DNA of 64,000 nt. Source: Bog-473 sp963777485. Its GTDB lineage: Bacteria > Actinomycetota > Acidimicrobiia > Acidimicrobiales > RAAP-2. Every line of letters begins with the position of its first letter. Position 1 is the first letter of the stretch. Under the pieces are notes generated by a model. It did not search any database and was not told the origin of the DNA. It saw nothing but the letters and a program-made list of their open reading frames with translations. This document shows, one piece after another, positions 16,903-25,494 of the stretch. The translations under genes were made by a program, and so were the position numbers. The stretch spans positions 372,001 to 436,000 of the forward strand of contig CAVZQP010000002.1 of the NCBI GenBank assembly GCA_963777485.1. Reading direction: 5' to 3'.

Positions 16903-18528
16903 ATGACTGACACCAAGGTGAGCAAGGGCGGGATCGCAATCGTCGCTCTGGCCTCAGCCCAGTTCCTCATGGTGCTGGATCAGTCAGTGATGAACGTGTA
17001 GATCAGCTCGCTTGTACACGACTTCCACACGACAGTAACCACAATCCAGGCCGTCATAACTCTCTACTGCCTGGTCATGGCCATGCTTATCCTCACCGGG
17101 GCCAAGATCGGCGACATGATCGGTCGCCGCCGGGCGTTCGTCATCGGTTTGATCATTTACGCCTGCGGCTCGTTGTTGACCGCGCTATCGCAGTCTGTGG
17201 CCACGCTTGCTCTGGGATGGTCGGTCCTCGAGGGCATCGGTGCGTCGCTCGTCTTCCCCACGCTCGCGGCCTTGATTGCCGGCAACTTCGAGGGAACCCG
17301 ACGCAAGGCTGCTTACGCGGTCATCGGCGGTGTCGCCGGAGCCGGTATCGCGGTCGGTCCCATAGTGGGTGGGTGGGCCACGACCGTGCTCACGTGGCGG
17401 GTCGTGTTCGTCGGTGAGGTCTTCATTGCTGCCTTCATCCTGATCATGACGCGCAAGGTCGCGGACGCCCTCGCCCGGATCCGCCCCCCAAGCTCGACGT
17501 CGTGGGCTCGGTGCTCTCTGCCGCCGGCCTCGGCGTTTTTGTCTACGGAGTTCTGGAGTCGAGCACCTGGGGATGGCTCAAACCCAAGAACTCGCCGATC
17601 ACCATCTTTGGCTTCTCGCTCACGATCTTCGTTATCGCCGCCGGCTGTGTTCTGCTCTGGGGGTTCGTCGCATGGCAGCGACATCGCGAAGCGACAAAGC
17701 GCGATCCACTCGTCCACCTCTCGCTGATGAAGATCCCGCCCGTCCGATCTGGAGTCATTGGGCTGTTCAGCCAGAACCTGATCCTCATGGGCACCTTCTT
17801 CGTGGTCCCGCTGTATCTCCAGCTGGTTCTCGGACTCAGGCGCTCGAGACCGGGATCAAGATGCTGCAATCTCGCTCACCATGTTCGTCACGGCCGCACT
17901 CGGCGCGAGGCTTTCGAACCGATTCTCGGTCCGGCGATTGTCAGGACGGTCTTATCGTGACCGTTGCTGGCGTGCTCATACTGCTCTCGACAATCAAACA
18001 CACGCTCTCTAACGCCGGATTCGCTCTCGGCATGGCCGTCTTGGGCATTGGAATGGGCCTGATGATCTCACAGCTCGGTAATGTGATCCAGTCATCGGTC
18101 GAAGAGTCGGGCCGTAGCGAGGCAGGCGGATTGCAATACACGGGACAGCAGCTCGGCTCGGCTCTCGGGGTGGCGTTCATCGGGGAGATCGTGCTCACGG
18201 GACTGAACAGCACCTTCATCTCTCATGTACAGCAAGATCCCCGCATCAGTGCCAACGTGTCAGCGCAGGTGGGAGTGGAGGCGAGCTCCGGCCTCAACTT
18301 CGTCTCGTCGACACAGATCGAGAGCGCCGCGAAGAAAGCGAGTCTTGACCAACCAACCACAGCGGCTCTGACGGACGACTACGAGACAGCTCAGCTCCGA
18401 TCACTCAAAGCCGCCTTCTCGGTGCTGCTCTCCTCGCTCTCATCTCTCTCGGGTTCACAAGAGAGCTACCCCATTCCCGGCCTGCCCGCCGGAAGGCCAC
18501 GGCGACGCCTGTAGAGTCATCGACGTAG
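16903..18528 (+). pseudogene. DHA2-type MFS drug exporter, multiply disrupted
   Basis: The reconstructed product (~540 aa) is a 14-helix major facilitator of the DHA2 drug:H+ antiporter group. It has QFLMVLDQSVMNV in helix 1, GAKIGDMIGRRRAF, GWSVLEGIGASLVFPTL and motif C in AGIAVGPIVGGW. Lesions: an in-frame TAG at 16999-17001 (codon 33, where relatives have Ser), a frameshift near 17480, another near 17850, and one near 18440. The natural C-terminus can be read to TAG 18526-18528, inside the left edge of the second 850-bp repeat copy. With four independent lesions it is not a working gene. Confidence 0.85.
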
Positions 18529-18665
18529 CGAGCTAGGCACGACAATGGCGGGACGGACATGGGCGTGGAATGTGGGACCGGACACAGCGGTGGTCTCCGA
18601 CGGCCTGGACATGCTCCATTCCGTGCCTGCACCACTCTCGTCTCAACTGAGAAACGGGCAGCTTT

Positions 18666-18697
18666 CCCCTAGGTGAATCCGGCCGCCAGGTGATGAC
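18666..18697 (+). promoter_or_regulatory. Shared 32-bp direct-repeat element, copy 3
   Basis: Identical over all 32 nt to the element at 14681 although the surrounding repeat has several substitutions. It lies 146 nt before the second DUF1269 ATG. Confidence 0.58.
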
Positions 18698-18843
18698 AGT
18701 TCGCCTACATAAGTGTGAACCTGCCTCTATGACGGACCGACCGCTCAAGTCTTAGAGTTGACCGCCAGAACGTTCGTCATAGTCGATAGAAGCAAGTAGC
18801 GCCAAAGTCCCAATGAATGCACAGAAGGAATGGAGAAAACATC

Positions 18844-19352
18844 ATGGCCAAATCTGACCCAGTGTTTGTCTACGTCGGCACCTACCCGAGCGAAGTCCTG
18901 CTCGAGACGACTACGACGTCGTGAAGGACCTGCACGCCGCAGGAGCGGTCGGCACCTACGACGCGTCGGTTGTCACCAAGGACCCAGACGGCAAGGTCCA
19001 CGTCGACAAGGACGAGACCTCGACCCGTCACGGAGCCTGGGGCGGAGCGGCAGTCGGGGCGCTTGTAGGCATCATCTTCCCGCCGTCCCTCATCGTCGGC
19101 GCAGCCGTTGGTGCGACCGTCGGCGGGGTGAGCGGTCACCTGTGGAAAGGCATGTCACGGTCCGACGTGAAGGAGTTCGGGGACCTCATCGACGCCGGAC
19201 AGGCTGCTCTGGTCATCGTCGGCCAAAGCACCATCGGAGATGCCATCGAGAAGGCCGACCTCAAAGCCGAGAAGCACGTCGCGAAGGAGCTCGACGTGAG
19301 CTCCAAGGACATCGACAAGGCGGTTCAGGAGACGGCGCAGCAGCTCAGCTGA
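18844..19352 (+). pseudogene. DUF1269 family protein, copy 2, N-terminal frameshift
   Basis: Begins MAKSDPVFVYVGTYPSEV like copy 1, then loses one G (GAAGTCCTGCTCG against GAAGTCGCTGCTCG), shifting the frame after about codon 18. The remainder is open and correct from GTG 18921 to TGA 19352, ending KHVAKELDVSSKDIDKAVQE and TAQQLS, which is the intact C-terminus lost in copy 1. Translation could restart at 18921 to give 143 aa, lacking the first ~25 residues. The hydrophobic glycine-rich centre is nearly identical to copy 1. Confidence 0.8.
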
Positions 19353-19442
19353 TCTCGCCTTTGAGCGGCTGAGCACTACGCCGTAGTTGTGGCGGCAGAG
19401 CAGTAATCCCATTTGAAATTCCATAGAAGAAGGCAGAGATAG

Positions 19443-19769
19443 ATGAGTGAGGACCGACCGCTTCTCGACACAGTTCTCGAGATGACCGTTGCTTCGGTGA
19501 GCCGCACGAGCCTGAACGACCGTGAGCTCATGATCGCCCGCGTCGCTGCGTTGGCAGCTATCGACGCTCGACCGGCGTCGTACCTGCTGAACATGCCGGC
19601 CGCCAGTGATGCCGGTTTGACGCTTGAAGACGCCCGGGGCGCTCTGATTGCTGTTGCCCCGATCGTCGGTACGGCCAGGACGGTGTCCGCAGCCACTGCG
19701 ATCGCCGAGGCCCTCGGACTGGCTCTGGCCATCGAGGACGCTATTGAGGAGAGGCAAGCATCATCCTGA
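19443..19769 (+). CDS. Carboxymuconolactone decarboxylase (CMD) family protein
   Basis: 108 aa, all-helical, with the CMD/AhpD-like order: LNDRELMIARVAALAAIDAR, then GLTLEDARGALIAVAPIVG and a C-terminal helix rich in Ala. The protein contains no cysteine, so it cannot use the CxxC peroxidase chemistry of AhpD and its activity is unclear. GAAGG lies about 9 nt before ATG 19443. It sits 90 nt after DUF1269 copy 2 and reads through intact. Confidence 0.78.
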   Translation: MSEDRPLLDTVLEMTVASVSRTSLNDRELMIARVAALAAIDARPASYLLNMPAASDAGLTLEDARGALIAVAPIVGTARTVSAATAIAEALGLALAIEDAIEERQASS

Positions 19770-19938
19770 CTTACCGTCACTCCTTCGCTCGGACCCACAC
19801 AGCTGGTATTCGATTCGACAGCGACCCGAGAACAGCTGGCCGACCAGCGAGTCTGGCCGCTGGAGCAGTCCCGGCGCTGTCTGTTCGGCCGACGCTCCAA
19901 CGGGTACGGAGGAGCCGTGACGTGATCGGGAAACCCGA

Positions 19939-20767
19939 GTGCCCTTCGCTGCACCCAGCGAGGAGGTAGCGCTCCCAGCATCCGTGATTGAAGCGGTGCG
20001 CCTCGAATTCGGACGGGCGTTCCATGCCCCATACGTGGTGCCGTCTGTTGTCGTGGTCAACGGTCTCCTCATGACAGGGCTGTGGTGGTGGGCGCCAGGC
20101 TCCTGGAAGAACTCGCTCTTCTCCCTCCACGGGCCGCTGGCCTTCGCACTGGTCCTCGGTGGCTGGATGATCGCCGACGTGCCGGCCACCAACCTCTCGG
20201 GCCTGACCCCCGGCGGACGAGGACGGCGCTCGATGATCCGGTGATGTTCCGGCGCCTGCTCTACGCCAAGAACCTCGTCTTATGGACCTTCGTTGCCCCG
20301 CTGTGCAGCTTCGTCGCTCTGATCATCGGAACCTCCAACCACGACTACGTCGCAATGGTCATCACCATCATCGCCATCACGGTGATGCCGTTCGGAGTCT
20401 TGGGGATCTCGGCCTGGGTCGGCATCCGCTTTCCCTACCACCCGATCCCGATGCGGGAACGTTGGGCAGCATCGCCACTCTTGGAAACATATGTGGGTGC
20501 GATGGCTCGTGCTCGTCGTGACGCCCTACGGTCTCGTTCCCGGCGCTGGCGTTCGCTTTCATCACACCCACGCTGTTGCTCTGGGGTATCTCGGCTCAGA
20601 ACGGGCTTACCGGCCGGCTGTCGGATGGCGAGTACGCGCTGGGTGTCCTGATGGCTTGTGGCTTGTCACTCACCGGAGCGGTCTTCGGACACTGCGCCGG
20701 CGCACGATGGGCCTTTCATCGCAAGAAAAAGCTGTCGGCTTACCTGGCCGATCCGTCCCTCGGGTAA
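19939..20767 (+). pseudogene. Frame-broken paralogue of membrane protein 4636-5454
   Basis: All landmarks of the 4.6-kb protein are present but in different frames: SVIEAVRLEFGRAFHAPY and LHGPLAFALVLGGW in frame one; DDPVMFRRLLYAKNLVLW and FPYHPIPMRERW in frame two; VRWLVLVVTPYGLVP in a third; then LLLWGISAQNGLTGRL to HRKKKLSAYLADPSLG. At least three single-base indels (near 20205, 20465 and 20545) are needed to join them. The sequence is clearly diverged from the 4.6-kb gene, so this is an old paralogue and not a recent copy. Confidence 0.8.
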
Positions 20768-20839
20768 CGCGGCAACTGGGATCAACGCCGAGTCGACCTG
20801 TATGCACCATCTAACTGGAACACTGAAAAGAGGTATGAA

Positions 20840-22249
20840 ATGACCACATCTGTTGAGCACCCGACCCATAAGGAGCGTGCCGCAAGGGGTAAGGCTGCCC
20901 GGGAGGAGTTGCCACGGGAACGCCATGGCGAATGGTCGGCCAACCAGCGAAAGCAAAAGCCGCTCGATCTCTTGGCTGAACAAGGACTGACTCGCGTTCC
21001 AGAACTCGTGCCGATCCGCTACGGGCGGATGGCGGCGACACCGTTCACCTACTACCGGGGCGCCGCGCTACCGATGGCCGCCGACCTCTCCACAGGACCA
21101 CGCACGACCCTCGATGTCCAACTGTGCGGCGACGCCCACCTGTGCAACTTCGGGGGCTTTGCCTCGCCTGAACGGGACCTGCTCTTCGACGTCAACGACT
21201 TCGACGAGACGTCACCGGGACCCTTCGAATGGGATCTCAAGCGCTTGGGCGCCAGCTTTGAAATCGCCGCCCGCAGCCGCAACTTCCCGGCCAAGGAGGG
21301 TCGAAAACTGGTCACTAACTCGATGTGCGCCTATCGCGAGGCGATGCATGAGTTCGCCAACATGTCCAACCTGGAGGTGTGGTACTCCCACCTGGACATG
21401 GCCGGCATCGTGCAACGGTGGGGCTCCGAAGTCAGCAACAAGGTGCTTGCGGGATTTCAGAAAACTGCCACCAAGGCGGAATCGAAGGATCAGCTCAAGG
21501 CTCGAGAGAAGCTCACCGAGGTGGTCGACGGCGAGCTGCGGTTCCGGAGTGATCCCCCGTTACTGGTTCGGCTGAGCGAACTCTACGGCGAAACCGACGC
21601 TGGGCAGATCCGGCACATGATCCACGAGGGTATTCGCTCGTATCGACAGACCCTGAACGGGGATCGTCGCCACCTGCTCGAATCCTACGAGCTCGTCGAC
21701 GTGGCTCGGAAGGTCGTAGGAGTCGGGAGTGTCGGCACACGAGCCTGGGTCGCTCTCTTTGAGGGAAACGACGCGCGGTGACACGCTCATCCTCCAGATG
21801 AAGGAGGCCGAAGCCTCGGTGTTAGAGCGCTTCTGCTACCAAGAGCGTGTTCAAAAACCACGGTCAGCGAGTCGTCGAAGGTCAGCGCTTCATGCAAGCA
21901 TCGAGCGACATCTTCCTCGGCTGGCATCGGGTCCCGAAGGGCTTGGACGGCAACTCTCACGACTACTACTTCCGTCAGTTGTGGGATTGGAAGGTTTCCG
22001 CTGACGTGGACAACATGGCTCCGGAGGCCTTTCTCGTCTACGCGAAAATGTGTGGCTGGGCACTGGCTCGAGCTCATGCCCGATCCGGTGACCGGGTGGC
22101 CATCGCTTCGTACCTAGGATCCAGCGACGCCTTCGACATGGCTATCGCTGATTTCGCCGCCTCCTACGCCGACGCAGAACGCGCTCGACCAGCAAGCCCT
22201 CGTCGACGCCATCAAGGACGGCTCGGTTCAAGCAGAGCTTGGCGTCTAG
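20840..22249 (+). pseudogene. DUF2252 family protein, frameshifted
   Basis: Reconstructed product about 465 aa. The first 313 codons are open: RMAATPFTYYRGAALPMA, LCGDAHLCNFGGFASPE, FDVNDFDETSPGPFEWDLKR and VVGVGSVGTRAWVALFEG, typical of DUF2252, an uncharacterised protein-kinase-like fold. The frame then shifts near 21780, again near 21840 (before KNHGQRVVEGQRFMQ) and near 22180, ending at TAG 22249 with VQAELGV. The conserved Asp, Asn and Asp residues are intact in the first part. A truncated 313-aa product is possible but would lack the conserved C-terminal third. Confidence 0.85.
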
Positions 22250-22385
22250 CCGCCAACTGCAGAAAAGACGAGGAGGTCGACACCTGCAATTTCCGGAGAC
22301 AAGTAGAAAGCACAAATTGAGGCCCGTTGGTCCCACCCATAACTGGACTGACGAGCTGCCCGACTAGTTGAACCTGGAGGAAATC

Positions 22386-22623
22386 ATGTTTCTTGCGTAT
22401 ACCTATCCGTTACTGAGCATTATTTGGACGATGCTGGTCTTTGCTGGACTCGTCTTGTGGATATTCATCGTCATCTGGACGATTCATCGACAACTTCCGG
22501 CGCCGCGACCATGGCGGAGTCGCCAAGGCGCTGTGGTTCGTCTTCATCGTCTTCGTTCCAGTGATCGGCGTGATCGCGTACCTCATCGCGAGGCCAGCCG
22601 CCGCCGATCTGGTCGTGACGTAG
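22386..22623 (+). pseudogene. PLDc_N/SHOCT-like small membrane protein, 1-nt frameshift
   Basis: Two transmembrane helices (IIWTMLVFAGLVLWIFIVIW and ALWFVFIVFVPVIGVIAYLI) joined by DNFRRRDHGGVAK, the arrangement of phospholipase-D-nuclease N-terminal-like small proteins, which usually read W-x-F-x-D-N-F-R-R-R-D. Here one extra A in TGGACGATTCATCG puts the two halves in different frames; without it a 78-aa protein results. A strong ribosome site, TGGAGG, stands 5 nt before ATG 22386. Confidence 0.75.
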
Positions 22624-22688
22624 CGGACTGGAAAGCGCGCTGACGTCGCGACGAAGAGGCCGCAGGATAGTGACGTCCGTGCCCCACA

Positions 22689-23175
22689 TCAGAGTCGACC
22701 AAATAAGCGAGGTCGGTATTCGTGGGCCGGTTTTGTCTCCATGACCGGCGGCTTCTTGTCCGAAGTCGCCTGGAACCAACTGACATAGCGGTTCACCAGG
22801 GGTGACGCCGAGACTCCATGAACGAGGACAGACAGGCCGACCGTGAGATACGTCACGGTGGCGATATCCGCAGAGTGCGGGAGATGGGCATCTTCGACGA
22901 TCACCGCGAACACGATCGACGCCAGTCCACGCGGGCCGAACCAACCCATGAAGGCAACGGTTGCGGGTCGGGCATGAGTGCCGAAGAGCGCTATCGCCAC
23001 CGGCACCATCCGCACGACGGTCAGGCTCAGGACCGTAGAGGACACATCGTAAAACGAGGAGAACCAAAACGAGACCAGAATTGAGGCGATAAGGCCAGAG
23101 ATCGTGGCGATGAGAGCAGAGATCGTGGCGATGAGGGCAGACTCGACACGCTGAGAGCCGAAAGAGAAACGGAGA
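22689..23175 (-). pseudogene. Na+/H+ antiporter (CPA1-type), C-terminal fragment
   Basis: The last ~150 codons of a cation:proton antiporter: LSLTVVRMVPVAIALFGT, then GWFGPRGLASIVFAVIV and TVTYLTVGLSVLVHGVSASP. The ~250 N-terminal residues that carry most ion-binding helices are missing. Upstream the open frame passes into a tandem repeat encoding ALIATIS twice and then into low-complexity sequence with no start codon. It is therefore a truncated remnant and the only minus-strand coding trace in this part of the island. Confidence 0.72.
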
Positions 23176-23221
23176 GAACGAAAAGGGAAACGGAGAGAAC
23201 AGAACGAGAAACGGAAGGGTC
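23093..23221 (+). repeat. Low-complexity tandem repeats
   Basis: Two copies of a 21-bp unit (CAGAGATCGTGGCGATGAGAG, one base shown more than needed for identity) followed by imperfect GAAACGGAGAGAAC repeats, purine-rich on the plus strand. They sit where the antiporter fragment loses homology. The surrounding 23176-23431 has no gene. Confidence 0.6.
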
Positions 23222-23431
23222 GGATTCAAACCCCTTGCGCCAGGTTGGCGCCGAGATGGCGGGGACAACCAGCGAGATATTCGGATACTGCATCCGGTCG
23301 CTCCGGAGACTCTTCACCGGAGATTGAAGTGTCTTCCTCAGCTGATCAGAAACGAGCCGTCAGTCGAAGTGACCTCTGTACACCTCGCGTACGGTTAGAT
23401 GAGAAACGACACTAAGGAGTGAGCTAGCGCC

Positions 23432-24115
23432 GTGAGCGACAGTGAGGAAGTGCTGAACACAGAGCGAGCACCTCACGTCGGTGAACCGCGGTGGCCCATG
23501 GCTTTGGCGGTGTTGGCCACGGGTCTCCTACGGGCGACGTTGCCCCCCGAACTTCGCAACGGGGACGCGCGATGGCTGTTTCCGGTCATCGTTGTGGCTC
23601 TGCTGCTCGTCCTCATCATCGGCGATCCCGGACGTATCGACCGGGATCTTCCCTGGTTGCGGGTGATGACCAACTGCCTGATCGCGGTGATCTCACTGGC
23701 CAACGCCGATGCCGCTGTTCGACTCGTGGTGTCCATCATCAATGTCTCGGCGTTCACCAATGATGCAAAGCTCCTGTTGGCCAGCGGTGGCGCCATTTGG
23801 CTGACCAACGTGATCGCCTTCGGGCTCTGGTATTGGGCCCTCGACCGTGGCGGCCCCGCGGCGCGTGCCGGAAATGCGAGTCGACCCCCGGCGCTGATTT
23901 TTCCCGAGATGAAGAACGAAGAGTTCGTCGGGGCGGGGTGGAGCCCGAGGTTCGTCGACTACTTCCATTTCTCGTTCGCGACGGCGACCGCGTTCAGCCC
24001 CACCGATGTCTCGGCCATTCGGCCGTGGATGAAGCTGATGATGATGGCAGAGGAAGCGATTTCACTGGTCGTCGCCTTGTTGGTGGTGGCCCGAGCAGTG
24101 AACATCTTGAAATGA
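23432..24115 (+). CDS. Conserved membrane protein, DUF1345-like
   Basis: 227 aa with an N-terminal pair of helices, LLASGGAIWLTNVIAFGLWYW in the middle, the loop ALDRGGP, and a C-terminal pore-like stretch FVDYFHFSFATATAFSPTDV followed by a last helix (ISLVVALLVVARAVNIL). I associate the phrase TAFSPTD with DUF1345-type and related uncharacterised membrane proteins; the re-entrant-looking segment before the last helix recalls ion channels. GTG 23432, with AGGAG about 12 nt upstream. It is intact and the last gene before the tRNA-Phe arm. Confidence 0.7.
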   Translation: MSDSEEVLNTERAPHVGEPRWPMALAVLATGLLRATLPPELRNGDARWLFPVIVVALLLVLIIGDPGRIDRDLPWLRVMTNCLIAVISLANADAAVRLVVSIINVSAFTNDAKLLLASGGAIWLTNVIAFGLWYWALDRGGPAARAGNASRPPALIFPEMKNEEFVGAGWSPRFVDYFHFSFATATAFSPTDVSAIRPWMKLMMMAEEAISLVVALLVVARAVNILK

Positions 24116-24224
24116 ATCAGTGCCCCAGCTGAGGCCTTCGCGTTGAGCCGTGGGCTCTCCTTGATCAACCTGAGGTTCGTAGACCGGAGGAAGAGGCCTA
24201 AATCGGAGCTCGTCCTAGTTCCAT

Positions 24225-24244
24225 GTGGGCACGCTGTGGGCACG
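24225..24244 (+). repeat. 20-bp dispersed repeat, copy 4 of 4
   Basis: Exact copy of GTGGGCACGCTGTGGGCACG, 155 bp from the 3' end of the intact tRNA-Phe, the same distance as copy 1 from the 6446 fragment. A short piece GACCTCACGCTTTT near 24299 repeats the tRNA anticodon-stem sequence. Confidence 0.85.
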
Positions 24245-24379
24245 AACAGAGTGATTCGGAATGAAAGCTCTGGGCAGGACGGAACCTTGGAACGCGACCT
24301 CACGCTTTTGTCGAGCGTGGTCCCAGGTCGAACAGCCGGGCCCAGTCGTGCGCGCGAGCCCAGGCCATGGCCTCGCAAG

Positions 24380-24452
24380 TGGTCGGGACCGGCATCGATC
24401 CGGTGACCTCACGCTTTTCAGGCGCGCGCTCTACCAACTGAGCTACCCGACC
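24380..24452 (-). tRNA. tRNA-Phe (GAA)
   Basis: 73 nt, CCA not encoded. Acceptor GGTCGGG pairs with CCCGACC, D arm GCTC/GAGC, anticodon arm CGCGC CTGAAAA GCGTG giving GAA, variable loop AGGTC, T arm ACCGG ATCGATG CCGGT. All stems pair, with one G-T in the anticodon stem. The T loop starts A-T-C instead of the nearly universal T-T-C. It is the intact member of three related sequences here and probably the integration target of the island to its left. Confidence 0.93.
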
Positions 24453-24496
24453 GGGTACCAGGTTCGAGCGTCGCAGAGCGAGCAGGAACCTGGCGG

Positions 24497-24571
24497 CGGA
24501 CCTGACGGGATTTGAACCCGCGACCTCCGCCTTGACAGGGCGGCGTGCACTCCGAGCTGCACCACAGGTCC
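24497..24571 (-). tRNA. tRNA-Asp (GTC)
   Basis: 75 nt. Acceptor GGACCTG pairs with CAGGTCC, anticodon arm CCGCC CTGTCAA GGCGG gives GTC, T arm GCGGG TTCAAAT CCCGT is canonical, discriminator G. It lies 44 nt upstream of tRNA-Phe on the same strand, so the two may be one transcript. Confidence 0.95.
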
Positions 24572-24679
24572 TTGACGGCGATGACCGCCGTGCTCGCTGG
24601 GCTGGACTTCCTCCCGTTGAGCGGCCCTTCACTGTAGCCGGTCCAGCTAGCCGATCTCCTCGGGACGCCGCGAACCGGG

Positions 24680-25432
24680 TTAAGGGAGCGCAGCCCGGAA
24701 CGACGCCACCGCTCTCTCGAAGGTGGGCAGCTTGTCGCCCGGCAGTGCCTGGGCCAGCGACGTCGCACACAGGCGGTCGGTCATCGCCTCGGCATCGCCG
24801 TGCTTCGCCTTGATCGCCGTGACGTCGGGGAAGGGCCCTTCCCAGCCGAAGAACTTCGCCTGTCCTTCGCCTTCGTTGGTCAGGATCGCTTCGAGCGGCG
24901 AGAGCCCGACGGCCGTCGTGGCCACGAGGTGGAGCCCGCCGCGCCATTCACGCAGCATCTGCATCAGCTGGGCGGCCCGGCCCGCGGGCGACTTACTCTT
25001 CGGCGCCTGACGCCACCCGACAAAGAGCGGGATCGCCGAGCCCTCCAACCCGTTGACCAGCGCCTCGGTGACCGCTACGGCCTCGTCGAGCCCGTCGACC
25101 CCCGCGTAGTACTTGTCACCCCACTTCGCGTGCGCCTCGGCCATCCGTCCAGCAGCGCCGCGAGCGCTCGATACACCGATGCCCTCGTTGTACATGGCTT
25201 CGACGGCCACCGGCGAGAACCAACCCATCGCAGACGTCACCACGTCGGGCGTCACCTCGCCGAGCATCCCGCCGCGCCCCGCGAAGTAGAACGCGAACGG
25301 GTTGGACCAGCCCCACTCGCCGGCCCACCCGAAGACGTCGGAGCTGAGGTAGATGGAGGTGCCGATGTCATGGATCGGGACGGACGTCGACTGCACGGCC
25401 GCGAGGGCGGCCCCCTCGTCGCTGGTGCCCAT
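24680..25432 (-). CDS. SCO6745-like family protein
   Basis: 250 aa, mostly helical, with the family phrase GWSNPFAFYFAGRGGMLGEV and, further on, WFSPVAVEAMYNEGIG. The family is an abundant actinobacterial one of unknown activity, distantly like DinB/mycothiol-dependent folds. ATG 25432 is preceded by AGGA at about 7 nt; an upstream frame extension of eight codons is not used. It is the last of a minus-strand group starting at 29.4 kb, though a 62-nt gap separates it from the next gene. Confidence 0.75.
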   Translation of the reverse strand: MGTSDEGAALAAVQSTSVPIHDIGTSIYLSSDVFGWAGEWGWSNPFAFYFAGRGGMLGEVTPDVVTSAMGWFSPVAVEAMYNEGIGVSSARGAAGRMAEAHAKWGDKYYAGVDGLDEAVAVTEALVNGLEGSAIPLFVGWRQAPKSKSPAGRAAQLMQMLREWRGGLHLVATTAVGLSPLEAILTNEGEGQAKFFGWEGPFPDVTAIKAKHGDAEAMTDRLCATSLAQALPGDKLPTFERAVASFRAALP

Positions 25433-25494
25433 GGGAGGTTCCTTTCGGTCCGCCACTCGGTTGGTGAATGCTCGGGGGTGAGGTGCGTGTCTGA

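Larger units (their letters stand above)
18506..19354 (+). repeat. ~850-bp direct repeat, copy 2
   Basis: Second copy of the segment at 14521-15371. Its left edge overlaps the last eight codons of the MFS gene, so this copy looks like the one in original context and copy 1 like the derivative. Confidence 0.9.

Noticed and set aside
18405..18635. Minus-strand frame resembling the extreme N-terminus of the LAL regulator
   Set aside because: It is part of the 850-bp duplication and lacks the rest of the regulator; used instead as evidence that the regulator starts further downstream.
6292..24244. CRISPR interpretation of the repeated GTGGGCACG units
   Set aside because: Only four copies kilobases apart, no regular spacers and no cas genes; association with tRNA-Phe sequence explains them better.
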